NCBI RefSeq assembly: GCF_050943825.1
Contig: NZ_JBMNPX010000001.1
Span: 434,001 to 498,000, forward strand
DNA: 64,000 bases
Reading direction: 5' to 3'
DNA from: Pseudoflavonifractor sp050943825
Lineage (GTDB): Bacteria; Bacillota; Clostridia; Oscillospirales; Oscillospiraceae
The position numbers and the translations under genes were made by a program. Positions within the stretch are counted from its first letter, which is position 1, and each line of letters begins with the position of its first letter. The notes beneath the pieces were generated by a model. It was not told the DNA's origin and did no database searches. It saw only the letters and a list, made by a program, of their open reading frames with translations. Shown one piece after another: positions 31,630-39,457 of the stretch.

Positions 31630-33507
31630 TTACTCCAGACCCAGGGGAATGATCTTGCAGTAGTCCTCGATGGAGCCCCGCTTCTTGAAGCACTCCAGAA
31701 TCTGCTTGCCCACCGGATGGAGCTCCTCCACGTCGTAGACAGCCAGTTCCTTCTCAAAGAACTTGTAGAGGATCTCAGCGCCCTTGTCGTAGGCCTCCTC
31801 ACCCAGCAGCTCCTGGGTCTCAGGACGGAGGAACTTGCTGGAGATCCGCTGGCCGTCCACCTTCATCTCCTTCAGATCATAGCCCAGGAGAGGGCAGCGG
31901 GCAGCCACCAGGCGGTCCATCTTCATGTTCACGCCGCCGCGGCGGGCCAGGTACTCACGGGCAATCCACTCGGCGGCAAAGCCCACCTTATAGATACCGA
32001 TGTGCTGGTTGGGGATGAGGACGTAACGGGTGGCAGTGCAGGCCAGGATCTGCTCCAGCAGCAGGTTGGCCTGCTTGACCCGCAGGCCGGTGGCAAAGGG
32101 CCAGTAGGAGCCCACGCCCTCGCTGGCCAGTCCGGAGCCGCTGGCGGCGATGCTGGGGTTGTTGAAGCCCCGGGGCGCCACCAGGCGCCACAGCCATGCC
32201 AGAGCGGGCGGGATGATGTGCATCAGGCCCATAATGCCGTAGGTAGGCTTCTTGGCGGTGCAGGGAGGCATACGCACGCCGAAGGAGCGCACATCCACCT
32301 CCACGGGGGACCAGACAACGTTGGGAATCATCCGGCGGGGGATGATGACCCGGGGATTGGGGCAGGTCTTGCCGTTGGAGTCCAGGGTGTGCTCCCACAG
32401 CAGGCAGGTGGCACGGGGCACGCCGTCGATGTTGAAGAACACCAGGGGCTCCTTGCTGTGGATGGAGATGTTTTCATAGAGGGGGTCGCTGCCGTACTTG
32501 GTGATGCCGTCCACACGGACGAACCAGCCGTCCTCGCCGTCGGCCACGGCCAGCTTGCCGTTGCTCTTCTGGAAGGAGGGATGGCAGATAGCCATGTCGT
32601 CGGTAACGGGCTCGATGGTACAGGTATCGCTCATGCTGATGTACCGCTCGTCGCCGGTGATGGTGCTCACGCCCAGCAGCACACGGCCGTCGGAGCCGCG
32701 CTGCACATCCTGAAGCAGCTCGCTCTTGCCGCCGCCGGAGGCGCCCTCGTGCATCATGACCATCTCATTCTCATAGGGGGTGATGATACGGGCGGCACTG
32801 GCGTGGGCGGTGACCCAGCCCTCCTGCTCGCCGATGTCCAGCAGGACGCTGTAAATGCCCTTCTTGGCGGAAGGGCCGGGATACAGGTTATAGGAGAAGA
32901 TCTCATGGAGATCGGGCTGGCGGCGGTGGACCACCACCTGCTTACCCTTGAAGTGGGTGTGCCGGAAGGGCGGCGCCACATACACCACGGCCCGGGGCTT
33001 GAAATGCTCCACAGTCTTCATGTCCACAAAGGCCTGGAGCTGGGACAGGGTAAAGGCAAAGAAGGCGGCGTTCCGGGGGCAGACCAGGATGGAGTCATAC
33101 CCGTACTGATAGCCGCCCGCCTTGAAGGGCACCAGAATCAGCTCCTGCCGGGTGAGCCACTGGAAGGTCTCCTCCCGCAGCTCGGAAAAATCATAGCCAT
33201 AGACGTCGGCAAAGCGGGGCTTGTCGGTGGGACCGTCGTCTGCAATGCGCATGCTGTCCGGGTCGCGGCGGCGCATGTAGTCCTCGGCAAAGTTGACGGC
33301 GGCGCCATTTCTGCAGCGCACCACATCCGCTTCCTTCACATTTTTGCCGTTGACCTCGTAGAGCACCTCAATCTTGTCCGTGTGCTTGTTGCCGAAAATC
33401 AGCTCAAACAGCACTTCCTTGCTCTCCGGAATGATAACGCTGGGGCTGTTGTAGATGATATTCTGCAGCTCCTGCGGAAGTGTGAATTTCTCAAACAAAA
33501 CGTTCAT
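31630..33507 (-). CDS. DUF4914 family protein, PEP carboxykinase-like P-loop
   Basis: A 625-aa protein matching the DUF4914 family by overall sequence style. It carries a kinase-type P-loop HEGASGGGKSELLQ (GASGGGKS at 255-262), like the PEP carboxykinase nucleotide loop, and a later FFNIDGVPRATCLLWEHT segment. It therefore probably binds ATP or GTP, but the reaction is unknown. The start at 33507 is set by GAGGAG 7 nt upstream. It is monocistronic behind a consensus promoter. The gene is highly conserved in codon use (many CTG/GGC), suggesting good expression (inference). Confidence 0.78.
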   Translation of the reverse strand: MNVLFEKFTLPQELQNIIYNSPSVIIPESKEVLFELIFGNKHTDKIEVLYEVNGKNVKEADVVRCRNGAAVNFAEDYMRRRDPDSMRIADDGPTDKPRFADVYGYDFSELREETFQWLTRQELILVPFKAGGYQYGYDSILVCPRNAAFFAFTLSQLQAFVDMKTVEHFKPRAVVYVAPPFRHTHFKGKQVVVHRRQPDLHEIFSYNLYPGPSAKKGIYSVLLDIGEQEGWVTAHASAARIITPYENEMVMMHEGASGGGKSELLQDVQRGSDGRVLLGVSTITGDERYISMSDTCTIEPVTDDMAICHPSFQKSNGKLAVADGEDGWFVRVDGITKYGSDPLYENISIHSKEPLVFFNIDGVPRATCLLWEHTLDSNGKTCPNPRVIIPRRMIPNVVWSPVEVDVRSFGVRMPPCTAKKPTYGIMGLMHIIPPALAWLWRLVAPRGFNNPSIAASGSGLASEGVGSYWPFATGLRVKQANLLLEQILACTATRYVLIPNQHIGIYKVGFAAEWIAREYLARRGGVNMKMDRLVAARCPLLGYDLKEMKVDGQRISSKFLRPETQELLGEEAYDKGAEILYKFFEKELAVYDVEELHPVGKQILECFKKRGSIEDYCKIIPLGLE

Positions 33508-33839
33508 TAAGCGCTCCTCACTTTCTCCCGCCCGGCCCACCGGGCACGCGACGCGTATATGAATTACTTTACCGTGAAACAAGCGCTTTGTCAATATGCA
33601 AAATTGCGACAAGCAGGAAATCAACTTGCATTTTCCCTATCATAACCTCCACCTTAACCTTTCCCACCTCTTTCCCCGGTTTTTCCGCCTGTCCACCGGG
33701 ATAGCGCAGATGGGCCCGGTTGTTCCGCCCCGGCGGCCGCCGCGCCGCAAAGCCTCCCCTTCTTGCAGGGAACGGCGTCTGATATTTCAAAAATTTCGCA
33801 TTTCGGAGGGTATGCGCCCTCCTTCCTCCACCTACGCTC
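33508..33839. other. Intergenic region upstream of the DUF4914 gene
   Basis: Besides the DUF4914 promoter it contains a GGAGGG-TATGCG-CCCTCC hairpin (about 33806-33823) and GC-rich patches without a credible gene: short frames on both strands lack SD sites and conserved features. No known RNA family was recognised. Confidence 0.45.
33566..33594 (-). promoter_or_regulatory. DUF4914 gene promoter
   Basis: TTGACA (33589-33594), 17-bp spacer containing the palindrome AAGCGCTT, TAAAGT (33566-33571). Confidence 0.8.
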
Positions 33840-33868
33840 TTGCAGTTTTCTTCGCTTTCGTCTATAAT
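33840..33868 (+). promoter_or_regulatory. xpt: xpt promoter
   Basis: TTGCAG (33840-33845), 17-bp spacer, TATAAT (33863-33868). The leader of roughly 85 nt has small hairpins (CAGCTG...CAGCTG; CGCCCGGGGAGAACGGGCG) but lacks the conserved purine-riboswitch core often found before xpt. Confidence 0.75.
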
Positions 33869-33958
33869 AAATAATATCTGTTACAGCAGCTGCCCGACAG
33901 CTGTATAAAACTGTCTGAACGCCGCCCGGGGAGAACGGGCGCATGGAAAGGAAAGAAC

Positions 33959-34534
33959 ATGGACGTTCTGAAACGCCGGCTCCTCAACGACGCTGAAGTC
34001 GGAGAGGGCAGCATCATCCGGGTGGATATGTTCCTCAACCACTGCATGGACATGGATCTGATTGAGCATGTGGGCAATGCCCTGGCCAAGCGCTTCCGGG
34101 GCGAGAAGATCACCAAGGTGCTCACTGCCGAGAGCTCAGGCATTGCGGTCGCCTGCTTTGTGGGCCGGGCGCTGGATGTGCCGGTAATTTACGCAAAGAA
34201 GTTTCAGACCGGCTATATCGATCCCGACGTCTACTCCGCCGAAACCCACTCCTTCTCACTTGAGAAGTCCTACACCCTGCGGGTTTCCCGCCGCTATCTG
34301 GAGGAGGACGACCGGGTGCTGCTGGTGGATGATATTCTGGCCAACGGCCAGGCCATTCTGGGTCTGGCGGAGATTGTCTCCAAGGCCAGGGCCGAGGTGG
34401 CCGGTGTGGCGGTGGCCATTGAGAAGGCCATGCAGGACGGCGGCAAGGTTTTGCGCCGCATGGGTCTCCGGGTGGAGGCACTGGCCCGCGTGGAGCGGGT
34501 GGAGAACGGAAAAATCATCCTGGCTGACGACTGA
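33959..34534 (+). CDS. xpt: Xanthine phosphoribosyltransferase
   Basis: Salvages xanthine to XMP with PRPP. The 191-aa type I PRTase carries the PRPP motif VLLVDDILANGQ (120-131), the N-terminal LKRRLLNDAEV and LNHCMDMDLI segments typical of Xpt, and the YAKKFQTGY region. AAAGGAAAG precedes the ATG. It stands alone (no pbuX nearby) and ends at a strong terminator. Confidence 0.95.
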   Translation: MDVLKRRLLNDAEVGEGSIIRVDMFLNHCMDMDLIEHVGNALAKRFRGEKITKVLTAESSGIAVACFVGRALDVPVIYAKKFQTGYIDPDVYSAETHSFSLEKSYTLRVSRRYLEEDDRVLLVDDILANGQAILGLAEIVSKARAEVAGVAVAIEKAMQDGGKVLRRMGLRVEALARVERVENGKIILADD

Positions 34535-34561
34535 CCGCCCTGATGCGGACAGAATTGAAAA

Positions 34562-34607
34562 CGGGAGCGGCCCGGGCAAATGCCCGGGCCGCTCCCGTTT
34601 CTGCTTT
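34562..34607 (+). terminator. xpt terminator
   Basis: Perfect 16-bp GC-rich stem GGGAGCGGCCCGGGCA with its complement after an AA loop, then GTTTCTGCTTTTT. Confidence 0.9.
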
Positions 34608-34629
34608 TTCGTTTCCCGCGCCGGATGCC

Positions 34630-35016
34630 TTACAGCTCCTTCTTGTTGTCCGGCCCGGGCGTAGTGACAATGACCTTCTCCGGGGTGATGACCAGCGCGC
34701 CCTTGACGGTCATGGCGCCGTGGAACACCGCCATGGCCTTCTCCCGGAAGGCGTCCACCACCGGCCCCTCGGTCTGGTAGACGGCGGTTCCTTTGACCTG
34801 ATACCCCTCCGAGGTCTTGGGGTCATAGGCGGAGACGGCGATTTTTCCGTTGGCCAGCACGTTTTTCACCGTGGTGTCCATCATCACGTCGCCCACCACC
34901 AGCAGGCCCTCCTCCGTGACGTCCTTGAAGCCCACCGGTACCACATTGGGCACATCAGCGCAGGTGGCCACGCTCCACGCATTGGCCTTGAGTACCTTTA
35001 CCACATTTTCCGTCAT
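34630..35016 (-). CDS. Pyridoxamine 5'-phosphate oxidase-like FMN-binding protein
   Basis: A 128-aa split beta-barrel of the PNPOx-like superfamily. It starts MTENVVKVLKANAWSVATCA, continues with PNVVPVGFKDV and a VKNVLANGKIAVSAYDP segment, all typical of small FMN-binding members. It lacks the residues for PLP synthesis seen in true PdxH, so a flavin-dependent reductase or flavin sensor is more likely. GGAGGG lies six bases before the ATG. It is followed by xpt on the other strand. Confidence 0.83.
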   Translation of the reverse strand: MTENVVKVLKANAWSVATCADVPNVVPVGFKDVTEEGLLVVGDVMMDTTVKNVLANGKIAVSAYDPKTSEGYQVKGTAVYQTEGPVVDAFREKAMAVFHGAMTVKGALVITPEKVIVTTPGPDNKKEL

Positions 35017-35109
35017 AGGAATCCCTCCGTTTCTGCAATATTGGATTTTCTCCATTATATCGCCTTTTTCCGTCTTTGGAAAGGCCGGAGGGAAAATTTC
35101 CCCTTCTGT

Positions 35110-36183
35110 TCAGTTCCTGGGGAACTGCTTGAGCAGCTCCTCCATAACCTGGCAGAAGGTCTCCATCTCCTCGTCCGTGCCGATGGACACCCGCAGACAG
35201 TTGGAGATGCGGGGCTTGTCCCACCAGCGCACCAGAATGCCCTGCTCACGCAGGCCGTCCAGCAGTGCCTTGGCAGGGGCGTGCTCATGGGAGATGAAGA
35301 GGAAATTGGCGGCCGAGTCGTAGACCCGGAAGCCCATCTGCTTCAGGCGGCAGGCGGTGACCTCCCGGGTGTTGCTCACCTTGGCCACCACACAGCGGAA
35401 ATAGTCGTCGTCCTGGATGGCCGCCATCGCGCCAGCCTGCGCCAGCCGGTCCACGGTGTAGGAGTTGAAGGAGTTTTTCACGCAGTTGATGGCGGCAATC
35501 AGGTCGGCGCTGCCCATGGCGTAGCCCACCCGCAGTCCGGCCAGGGACCGGGACTTGGACAGGGTGCGTACCACCACCAGGTTGGGGCAGATATCCAGCA
35601 GCGCCACCGCCGAGTGAGCGCCGAAGTCCACATAGGCCTCGTCCACCATCACCACCGCCTCCGGGTTGGCGTCGGCAATCTTCCGGATGGCGTGGAGGGG
35701 CAGATCACGGCCGGTGGGGGCGTTGGGATTGGCAATCACCACGCCGCCGTTATTGCCCAGGAACTGCTCCACCGGCACGCCGAAGTTCTCATCCAGGGGA
35801 ATCTCCCGGTAGTCCAGGCCGAAGAGCTGGGCGTAGACGGGGTAGAAACTGTATGTAATGTCAGGGAACACAATGGCCTTCCCCGGAGAGAAGAAGGCGT
35901 AGAAGCACATGGCCAGCACCTCGTCGGAGCCGTTGCCCACGAAAATCCGGTCCGGGGTCAGGCCGTGGTAAGAGGCAATGGTCTCCCGCAGGGCAGTACA
36001 CTCCGGATCGGGGTAGAGCCGCAGCGGGCTGCCCGCCTCCTGCCGGATGGCCTCCGTCACCATGGCGGAGGGGGGATAGGGGTTCTCATTGGTGTTCAGC
36101 TTGATAAACTTCCGGTCCCTGGGCTGCTCACCCGGCGTATAGGGCACCAGGTCCTGAATCCGTTGGCTCCACAGTTCCTTCAT
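35110..36183 (-). CDS. hisC: Histidinol-phosphate aminotransferase
   Basis: Class II PLP aminotransferase (357 aa) converting imidazole-acetol phosphate to histidinol phosphate; relatives can act on aromatic amino acids. Visible: LNTNENPYPPS near residue 30, GNGSDEVL (83-90), NPNAPTG (152-158), DEAYVDF (181-187) and the PLP lysine K210 in TLSKSRSLAGLRVGY. It overlaps the preceding DUF951 gene by 4 bp and has no other his genes nearby. Confidence 0.93.
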   Translation of the reverse strand: MKELWSQRIQDLVPYTPGEQPRDRKFIKLNTNENPYPPSAMVTEAIRQEAGSPLRLYPDPECTALRETIASYHGLTPDRIFVGNGSDEVLAMCFYAFFSPGKAIVFPDITYSFYPVYAQLFGLDYREIPLDENFGVPVEQFLGNNGGVVIANPNAPTGRDLPLHAIRKIADANPEAVVMVDEAYVDFGAHSAVALLDICPNLVVVRTLSKSRSLAGLRVGYAMGSADLIAAINCVKNSFNSYTVDRLAQAGAMAAIQDDDYFRCVVAKVSNTREVTACRLKQMGFRVYDSAANFLFISHEHAPAKALLDGLREQGILVRWWDKPRISNCLRVSIGTDEEMETFCQVMEELLKQFPRN

Positions 36184-36374
36184 GTCTCTTCCTCCCCGGT
36201 ACGCAGAATCTTTCTGATATTTTTCTCCGCCTTGCTGCGGGGAATCATCAGCTCATGGCCGCAGCCCTGACAGCGCAGCTTGAAGTCCATTCCCACCCGC
36301 AGCACCTGCCAGTGCTTGCTGCCGCAGGGGTGCTCCTTTTTCAGCTCCAGTACGTCGCCCACCCGTACATCCAT
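36180..36374 (-). CDS. DUF951 family protein
   Basis: A 64-aa protein of the DUF951 family found throughout Firmicutes. It has three cysteines, C17 in HPCGSKHW and C35/C38 in CQGCGHE, with a His pair that would complete a zinc site, and a basic C-terminus, suggesting a small nucleic-acid-binding zinc protein. The gene overlaps hisC by 4 bp (ATGA). Role unknown. Confidence 0.92.
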   Translation of the reverse strand: MDVRVGDVLELKKEHPCGSKHWQVLRVGMDFKLRCQGCGHELMIPRSKAEKNIRKILRTGEEET

Positions 36375-36430
36375 GGAAATTCCTCCTGTCCAGCCCCGGC
36401 CGGCTGAAATAGAATTGACTGTATTTCTAT

Positions 36431-36460
36431 ATTATAAGTTTCTTTCCCTTTCTCTGTCAA
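36431..36460 (-). promoter_or_regulatory. DUF951-hisC promoter
   Basis: TTGACA (36455-36460), 18-bp A/G-rich spacer, TATAAT (36431-36436). Confidence 0.82.
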
Positions 36461-36526
36461 TTCGCAGAGCCAAACCGCATATAGTGGCCTATCGGGAAAA
36501 ATCTCCGCTGCGGCCGAAAGGATTTG

Positions 36527-37465
36527 GTGAAATTGACAACTCTGTTTCCGCCTGAAGGGCGGCTGCTGCACACTGAGGAGAATCGGGCCCTCTGCGCCAC
36601 AAAGGCGGGGCTTATCCGGGCCATGGAGGGACGGCGGGTGCTGGAGGGAAAGGCCGTCCTCTGCGACGCCGGGCACAACCTGACTGTATCGTTAGGTCCC
36701 TTTACAGGCTACATTCCGCGGGAGGAGGCGGCGCTGGGTATCGCCGAGGGCCGCACAAGGGAAATCGCCATTCTCTCCCGTGTCGGGAAGCCTGTTTCCT
36801 TTACAGTTGAGGCGGTGGAACAGGAAGAAGGTCTGCTTCGCCCCCGTCTCTCCCGCCGGGCCGCCCAGGCCATGGCGCTGGAGCATCTGATGGACACCCT
36901 GGAACCCGGTATGGTCCTCCCCGCCACCGTGTCCCATCTGGAGCCCTTCGGCGCCTTTGTGGACATCGGCTGCGGTGTGCCGTCCATGATCAGCATTGAG
37001 CACATCTCGGTCTCCCGGATCCCCCACCCGGACCGGCGCTTCACTGTGGGCCAGGAAATTTTCGCTGTGGTACTGGAGACCTGCCCGGAACTGGGACGGG
37101 TCATTCTCTCCCACCGTGAGCTGCTGGGCAACTGGCAGGAAAATGCCGCACGCTTCTCCGCCGGCATGACCGTCCCCGGCTATGTGCGGGGTATCAAGGA
37201 CTACGGCATCTTTGTAGAGCTTGCCCCCAACCTCTCCGGTCTGGCCGAGCCCAGAGGGGACCTGCACGAGGGGGACCGGGTGTCGGTGTACATCAAGGCC
37301 ATCTTCCCCGACCGGATGAAAATCAAGCTGCTGGTCATTGAGAAGCTGCCGCCGGAGGGTCCCCAGCCCCTGACTTACTTCCTGCCCTCCAGCGGGCGGC
37401 TGGACCGCTGGAGCTATGCCCCCGAGGGCTGCTGCAAGACAGGGGCCGAGACTGTATTCCGATAA
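36527..37465 (+). CDS. S1-domain RNA-binding protein (RpsA-like)
   Basis: A 312-aa protein with several OB-fold S1 repeats. The middle repeat reads GMVLPATVSHLEPFGAFVDIG...SMISIEHIS and the third reads GMTVPGYVRGIKDYGIFVELAP...GLAEP; the first is weaker (FTGYIPREEA). This is the short S1 type used in Oscillospiraceae in place of the six-repeat ribosomal protein S1, so mRNA binding in translation is the best guess. The GTG is preferred because AAAGGA sits upstream; a TTG one codon earlier is also possible. Confidence 0.85.
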   Translation: MKLTTLFPPEGRLLHTEENRALCATKAGLIRAMEGRRVLEGKAVLCDAGHNLTVSLGPFTGYIPREEAALGIAEGRTREIAILSRVGKPVSFTVEAVEQEEGLLRPRLSRRAAQAMALEHLMDTLEPGMVLPATVSHLEPFGAFVDIGCGVPSMISIEHISVSRIPHPDRRFTVGQEIFAVVLETCPELGRVILSHRELLGNWQENAARFSAGMTVPGYVRGIKDYGIFVELAPNLSGLAEPRGDLHEGDRVSVYIKAIFPDRMKIKLLVIEKLPPEGPQPLTYFLPSSGRLDRWSYAPEGCCKTGAETVFR

Positions 37466-37476
37466 AAGCAAAGGGA

Positions 37477-37505
37477 GGATGCCGGGGCATCCTCCCTTTT
37501 TTGAT
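37477..37505. terminator. Terminator-like hairpin between the S1 gene and folT
   Basis: GGGAGGATGCC with GGCATCCTCCC (about 37472-37497), then TTTTTTG on the plus strand; A-rich flank on the other side. It can end both converging genes. Confidence 0.85.
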
Positions 37506-38123
37506 TCAGATCAGCGCCAGACGCCGCTCGGCCTGGTTGGGCAGAGCGCCCATCCGGTAGAGCACCGGCACCAGCGCGCCGAAGAGCACCACCAGCATGA
37601 GGGTCTGAACGGGGAGCATCAGGGTGTTCTTGATCATGCTGTTGGTCATGTAGTAGATGTAGCCCTTGCTGTACAGAATCGCGCTCCACAGGCTGCCCAG
37701 GAACACGTTGAGAATGTTGGTGCACAGCTTGGCCAGGAAAATCCGCAGCACAGTCACCCGGGCGCGGTAGAGGAACAGGGCGTAGATGAAGGTGCCCAGC
37801 ATGGTGGTGAGCATATAACCCGGGAAATAGGGGTCGCCGCTGGAGGAGAGGAAGAAGGACAGAGTGTCCTCGGCGGCACCGAACACCAGAGCGGTCACCG
37901 GGCCGCACACCAGGGCGCACAGGGACCGGGCCAGGAAGCCGAAGCTGATTTTCAGTCCCGCGTAGATGGGGATGGAGAACTTGGAGAGGACGATGCAGGC
38001 GGCGATCATCAGCGCGGCGAACACCAGGCTGCGCAGACTGCGGAAGTCATCCACAGCGCAGCGCCAGTAGGCGGCGGAGAAGGGCGTTTTGAACATGGTA
38101 CGGTTCTTGTTGAGTACGGGCAT
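37506..38123 (-). CDS. folT: Folate ECF transporter S component
   Basis: The substrate-binding membrane subunit (205 aa, six predicted helices) of an energy-coupling-factor transporter for folate. The family segments LVFAALMIAACIVLSKFSI, IYAGLKISFGFLARSL and CGPVTALVFGAAEDTLSFF are visible. It has no ATPases nearby and must share the EcfA1/A2/T module encoded at 61-63.6 kb. AAGGAGG lies 7 nt before the ATG. A tetrahydrofolate riboswitch precedes it, which confirms the substrate. Confidence 0.94.
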   Translation of the reverse strand: MPVLNKNRTMFKTPFSAAYWRCAVDDFRSLRSLVFAALMIAACIVLSKFSIPIYAGLKISFGFLARSLCALVCGPVTALVFGAAEDTLSFFLSSSGDPYFPGYMLTTMLGTFIYALFLYRARVTVLRIFLAKLCTNILNVFLGSLWSAILYSKGYIYYMTNSMIKNTLMLPVQTLMLVVLFGALVPVLYRMGALPNQAERRLALI

Positions 38124-38185
38124 AAAAAAACCTCCTTCTGTATTCGGCAGCCCGCAAAAAGCGGGAACGCCGCACAGAGGAGGAC

Positions 38186-38201
38186 CGTGGTCTCCCACGG
38201 C
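38186..38201 (-). other. Hairpin in the folT leader, expression platform candidate
   Basis: CCGTGG-GAGA-CCACGG with a stable GNRA loop, located between the aptamer and the start codon. A second hairpin CCCGC-TTTTT-GCGGG lies at about 38150-38164. No T-run terminator is seen, so control of translation initiation is more likely than attenuation. Confidence 0.5.
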
Positions 38202-38214
38202 GCGCCTGATATGC

Positions 38215-38332
38215 GGCAGCGGGATGCGGAGGGCGTACTGCAAGCCTGTGGCTTTTCGTCCGGCGGACAACTCCCCGTCCCGCCGGCACTGGACCTCTCG
38301 CGAGGTGCTGCACACGCGCTCCTACTCTGCCT
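38215..38332 (-). promoter_or_regulatory. Tetrahydrofolate (THF) riboswitch
   Basis: On the minus strand the aptamer starts GGCAGAGTAGG and ends CATCCCGCTGCC, with a P1 stem GGCAG/CTGCC. Between them are the conserved blocks GTGCCGGCGG, GACGGGGAGTTG and GGACGAAAAGCC, joined by complementary stems. These blocks and their order are those of the THF riboswitch known upstream of folT in clostridia. The aptamer starts a few nucleotides after the predicted transcription start. Confidence 0.87.
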
Positions 38333-38342
38333 GATAGAGGCC

Positions 38343-38371
38343 ATTATAGCCCCGCCCCGTGAAAAAAGCAA
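38343..38371 (-). promoter_or_regulatory. folT: folT promoter
   Basis: TTGCTT (38366-38371), 17-bp spacer, TATAAT (38343-38348); predicted start near 38336. Confidence 0.75.
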
Positions 38372-38373
38372 GG

Positions 38374-38419
38374 AAAAATCCGCCGAACCCGGAAATGATA
38401 TCTCCGGTACGGCGGATTT
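38374..38419 (-). terminator. recO terminator (overlaps the folT -35)
   Basis: 10-bp stem AAATCCGCCG (38376-38385) with 38410-38419, an inner CCGGA/TCCGG helix, and TTTTT on the minus strand. It ends the yqfC-recO block close to the folT promoter. Confidence 0.85.
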
Positions 38420-38425
38420 GGAATC

Positions 38426-39184
38426 TTATGGCTGAAGGGCGGAGAGCTGCTTGTAGAAGTCCAGAGTGCCGAAGCCCCGCTCCAGCTGGGTGAGAAGAAA
38501 GGCCTCGCACACGTCGCTCATCTTTTTCTGGGAGGGTACATCCAGCTTAAATGAGAACAGCCGCTTGGGGTCGCCCATGACCACGTGGCGCATAGCGGCC
38601 AGGGCGGGGCCGTCCAGAGGCATGGACACCCCGTCCCCCACGCCGCCCCGGCAGCGGGCGCAGTGGAGCACGCCCTCCCGCAGGTGGAGCCGGGGCTCCT
38701 CGGGGTCGGGTACACCGCACACCGCGCAGGCATCCAGCATGGGCTCGTAGCCCACCAGGGACAGCAGCTTGAGCTCGTAGGCCGCCTTCACCAAGGGCAG
38801 GGGCTTGCTGAGCTTATCCAGGGCGTAGAGTGAGTTGAGAATGAGAGACAGAAGGGCCGGGTCCGGTCTTCCCTCCTCGGCCACCGTCTCCATCACCTCA
38901 GCGAAATAGGAGCCCAGAGCCAGCTTCTCCACGTCCTGCCGCACGCCCCAGAACTGCTCCAGGGAGTCCCCCTGGTCCATGGACCAGTAGTCCCGGTACT
39001 CAAACAGAGTCAGCTCCGAGTACACCAGCAGCTGGGACGCGGCAGCCAGTGGGCTGTTCTTCCGCCGGCAGGCACGGGCCTTCACCGTCAGCTTCCCCAG
39101 GTCCCGGGTGAGGACGGTGAGGATTTTATCCGATTCCTTGTAATTGACCTCCCGCAGGACAATCCCCTGGGTTGTCAGGTGCAT
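38426..39184 (-). CDS. recO: DNA repair protein RecO
   Basis: Recombination mediator (252 aa) that helps load RecA on SSB-coated DNA. The OB fold starts MHLTTQGIVLREVNYKESDK and the helical C-terminal domain carries the zinc ribbon C153, C156, C175 and C178. No strong SD is evident; the ATG closest to the conserved start is used. It follows yqzL and era in the conserved Firmicute order. Confidence 0.94.
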   Translation of the reverse strand: MHLTTQGIVLREVNYKESDKILTVLTRDLGKLTVKARACRRKNSPLAAASQLLVYSELTLFEYRDYWSMDQGDSLEQFWGVRQDVEKLALGSYFAEVMETVAEEGRPDPALLSLILNSLYALDKLSKPLPLVKAAYELKLLSLVGYEPMLDACAVCGVPDPEEPRLHLREGVLHCARCRGGVGDGVSMPLDGPALAAMRHVVMGDPKRLFSFKLDVPSQKKMSDVCEAFLLTQLERGFGTLDFYKQLSALQP

Positions 39185-39274
39185 ATGCTTCACCACGCAG
39201 TATGTATGTTCTCTCTTTCGGACCGAACCGGCCCGGCGAACAGCGGGTTCACCGGGCCGGAACGTAACAGCAAG

Positions 39275-39391
39275 TTATGCGGTTTTGCTCTCCGCTGCCC
39301 GCTCCGCCTCTTCCCGCAGGTGGGCGTACAGGCTGTACGCCTCGGGCAGTCCGGTGGCAAGAAACAGCCGCCACATGGTCTCACAGTCCAT
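39275..39391 (-). CDS. yqzL: YqzL-like small protein
   Basis: A 38-aa reading frame, MDCETMWRLFLATGLPEAYS then LYAHLREEAERAAESKTA. It has the features of the YqzL family (W-x-x-F near the start, TG-x-x-x-AY, L-Y) and lies in the place where yqzL is normally found, between era and recO. GAGGGGGC precedes the ATG by 6 nt. Function unknown. It is too small for usual length cut-offs and easily missed. Confidence 0.82.
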   Translation of the reverse strand: MDCETMWRLFLATGLPEAYSLYAHLREEAERAAESKTA

Positions 39392-39457
39392 ATCCAAGCC
39401 CCCTCGTCCATAGCTTGGCCCGGAGCGTCTTGTTTATGAACGGTAAATTTTGCGGCG

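Noticed and set aside
33596..33874. 92-codon plus-strand frame between the DUF4914 gene and xpt.
   Set aside because: No SD, no recognisable motif, and it overlaps the DUF4914 promoter and the xpt promoter.
33866..33958. Possible purine riboswitch before xpt.
   Set aside because: The conserved core (TATA...GGGTA and matching J3/1) is missing; only small unrelated hairpins are present.
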